From Sphingomonas sp. BGYR3 (GTDB lineage: Bacteria > Pseudomonadota > Alphaproteobacteria > Sphingomonadales > Sphingomonadaceae): a DNA stretch of 64,000 nucleotides. Shown here in pieces: positions 62,935 to 64,000 of this stretch. The stretch lies in NCBI RefSeq assembly GCF_025153455.1, contig NZ_JANZNT010000001.1:248001-312000 (forward strand). Direction: 5' to 3'. Each line of letters begins with the position of its first letter. The stretch's first letter is position 1. A program made the translations under genes and the position numbers. The notes below the pieces were generated by a model. The model saw nothing but the letters and a program-made list of their open reading frames with translations, was not told where the DNA came from and did no database searches.

Positions 62935-64000
62935 ATGGCCGACGGCATGACGATTGGCGTGGACATGGGGGTCGATCCGGCGGGCAGGCCGGTGGTGATG
63001 GACCTTGAGGAATTGCTGGCGACGCGCCTGCTGGTTCAGGGCAATTCCGGTTCAGGCAAATCGCATCTGCTGCGCCGGTTGCTGGAAAAAAGTGCCGGCC
63101 GGGTGCAGCAGGTGGTGATCGACCCGGAGGGCGATTTCGTTACCCTGTCCGATGCCTATGGCCATGTGGTGATCGAGGCCGCCGACCATGCCGAGCGTGA
63201 AATCGAGCGGTTTGCGGAGCGCATCCGCCAGCATCGCGCCTCTGTCGTGCTCAGCCTTGAGGGGCTGGAGGCCGAGGGTCAGATGCGCTGTGCCGCCACG
63301 TTCCTGAATGCCCTGTTCGATGCACCGCGCGACCATTGGTATCCCGCGCTGGTGGTGGTGGACGAGGCACAGCTCTTTGCCCCGGCCGGTGGCGGCGAAG
63401 TGGCCGAGGAGGTGCGCAGGGCCAGCCTGTCGGCAATGACAAACCTGATGTGCCGGGGTCGCAAACGCGGCCTGGCCGGGGTGATCGCCACCCAGCGGCT
63501 GGCCAAACTGGCGAAGAATGTAGCCGCAGAGGCGTCCAATTTCCTGATGGGCCGCACGTTCCTCGACATCGACATGGCGCGCGCGGCCGATCTGTTGGGC
63601 ATGGAGCGCCGTCAGGCAGAGGCGATCCGCGATCTGGCGCGCGGGCATTTCCTTGCCCTTGGCCCGGCCGTGTCGCGTCGCCCGGTTGCGGTCACCATCG
63701 GCTCGGTCGAAACCAGTGCCCGCAGCGGCAGCCCCAAGCTGGTCCCGCTTCCCGATGCGCCGGCTGGCGACATGAAGGACCTGCTGTTCGCGCCAGTCGA
63801 CCACGCGCCCCAGATCGTGCGCGAACCGGAACCGGAACCCGTATCGGCCGAGGATGTGCTCGCCGTGATCGAGGCCCCCCGGCCCGAAGATGCGCCGGAG
63901 CCGGAACCGGATTTGTTTGCCGATCTGGATGCAGAGGCAGTGATTGCCGATGTGCTGAAGGCGATTGTGGAGGAGGCGGATTCCGCCACCCGCCCGGCGG
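62935..64000 (+). CDS. HerA-like ATPase, partial at window end
   Basis: The frame opens at ATG 62935 and runs off the window (at least 355 codons). It has Walker A VQGNSGSGKSHLLRR, IDPEGDFVTL and Walker B LVVVDEAQLFAP, with GLAGVIATQRLAKLAKNV as sensor/arginine region. This is the HerA/VirB4-like (DUF853-type) P-loop ATPase layout. From about residue 290 the sequence becomes acidic and Pro-rich (REPEPEPVSAEDVLAVIEAP), a linker toward a C-terminal part beyond the window. It may act on DNA. No NurA partner is visible. Confidence 0.82.
   Translation, partial: MADGMTIGVDMGVDPAGRPVVMDLEELLATRLLVQGNSGSGKSHLLRRLLEKSAGRVQQVVIDPEGDFVTLSDAYGHVVIEAADHAEREIERFAERIRQHRASVVLSLEGLEAEGQMRCAATFLNALFDAPRDHWYPALVVVDEAQLFAPAGGGEVAEEVRRASLSAMTNLMCRGRKRGLAGVIATQRLAKLAKNVAAEASNFLMGRTFLDIDMARAADLLGMERRQAEAIRDLARGHFLALGPAVSRRPVAVTIGSVETSARSGSPKLVPLPDAPAGDMKDLLFAPVDHAPQIVREPEPEPVSAEDVLAVIEAPRPEDAPEPEPDLFADLDAEAVIADVLKAIVEEADSATRPA

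Noticed and set aside
1-64000. CRISPR array, rRNA operon or insertion sequence
   Set aside because: I saw no regularly spaced repeats, no rRNA-like segments and no transposase gene in the window. The mobile region is integrase- and conjugation-type only.

Overview
The window is GC-rich chromosomal DNA from an alphaproteobacterium, most likely a sphingomonad (Sphingomonas or relative). I infer this from the mix of gene families, the cyoABCD-SURF1 block, the class II DAHP synthase, the ffh-rpsP-rimM-trmD-rplS operon, and the short 'TTGCGAGCGCAGCGAGGCAATCC' type intergenic repeats. There is no rRNA gene to confirm it. Coding density is high, and long antisense frames opposite real genes are common because of the codon bias.

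Region 1 (1-19.1 kb) is a glycan-degradation locus. Seven genes on the + strand (GH20, GH2 beta-mannosidase, GH3-PA14, GH125, GH92, an unassigned probable glycosidase, GH29 fucosidase) are joined by six consecutive 4-bp start/stop overlaps. A convergent GH2 beta-galactosidase and cutC follow. Together the set can strip galactose, fucose, GlcNAc, xylose, alpha-mannose and beta-mannose, which are the sugars of plant-type complex N-glycans. The order GH3-GH125-GH92 is the one described for NixI-NixJ-NixK of the Xanthomonas campestris N-glycan cluster. All of the enzymes carry Sec, Tat or lipoprotein export signals.

Region 2 (19.1-25.8 kb) holds a cytochrome bo-type quinol oxidase operon (cyoABCD) with its SURF1 assembly factor, and a divergent MHS-type transporter. 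A perfect palindrome lies between them.

Region 3 (25.9-40.7 kb) is a mosaic island. A 3' tRNA-Lys remnant and a P4-type integrase mark its left side. Next comes a divergent zinc-starvation cassette: zur, DUF3299, an FtsX-like permease with a His-rich loop, an ABC ATPase and MerC on the - strand, and a COG0523 GTPase, DUF1826, an M3 metallopeptidase and a ZnuD-like TonB receptor on the + strand. One strong Zur-box-like palindrome sits in the shared promoter. The cassette runs into broken conjugation DNA: a truncated gene start, a stray superoxide dismutase fragment, an internally deleted Ti-type TraA relaxase, an oriT with an RSF1010-like nic core, traC, a traD stub fused to a nucleotidyltransferase fragment, a small HTH protein and AlpA. 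tRNA-Glu follows.

Region 4 (40.8-64 kb) is mostly core genome: recJ, a nitronate monooxygenase, a gamma-carbonic anhydrase-like protein, class II DAHP synthase, purQ-purS-purC, a DUF4349 lipoprotein, sodB, yciB, ftsY, mtaB, DUF924, a GGDEF-EAL protein, ffh-rpsP-rimM-[serine hydrolase]-trmD-rplS, a DPP-IV-like peptidase and the start of a HerA-like ATPase. Its most unusual item is the DAHP synthase, whose reading frame opens with an extra HTH DNA-binding domain. A perfect 21-bp palindrome lies just before that start codon, so the enzyme may regulate its own gene.
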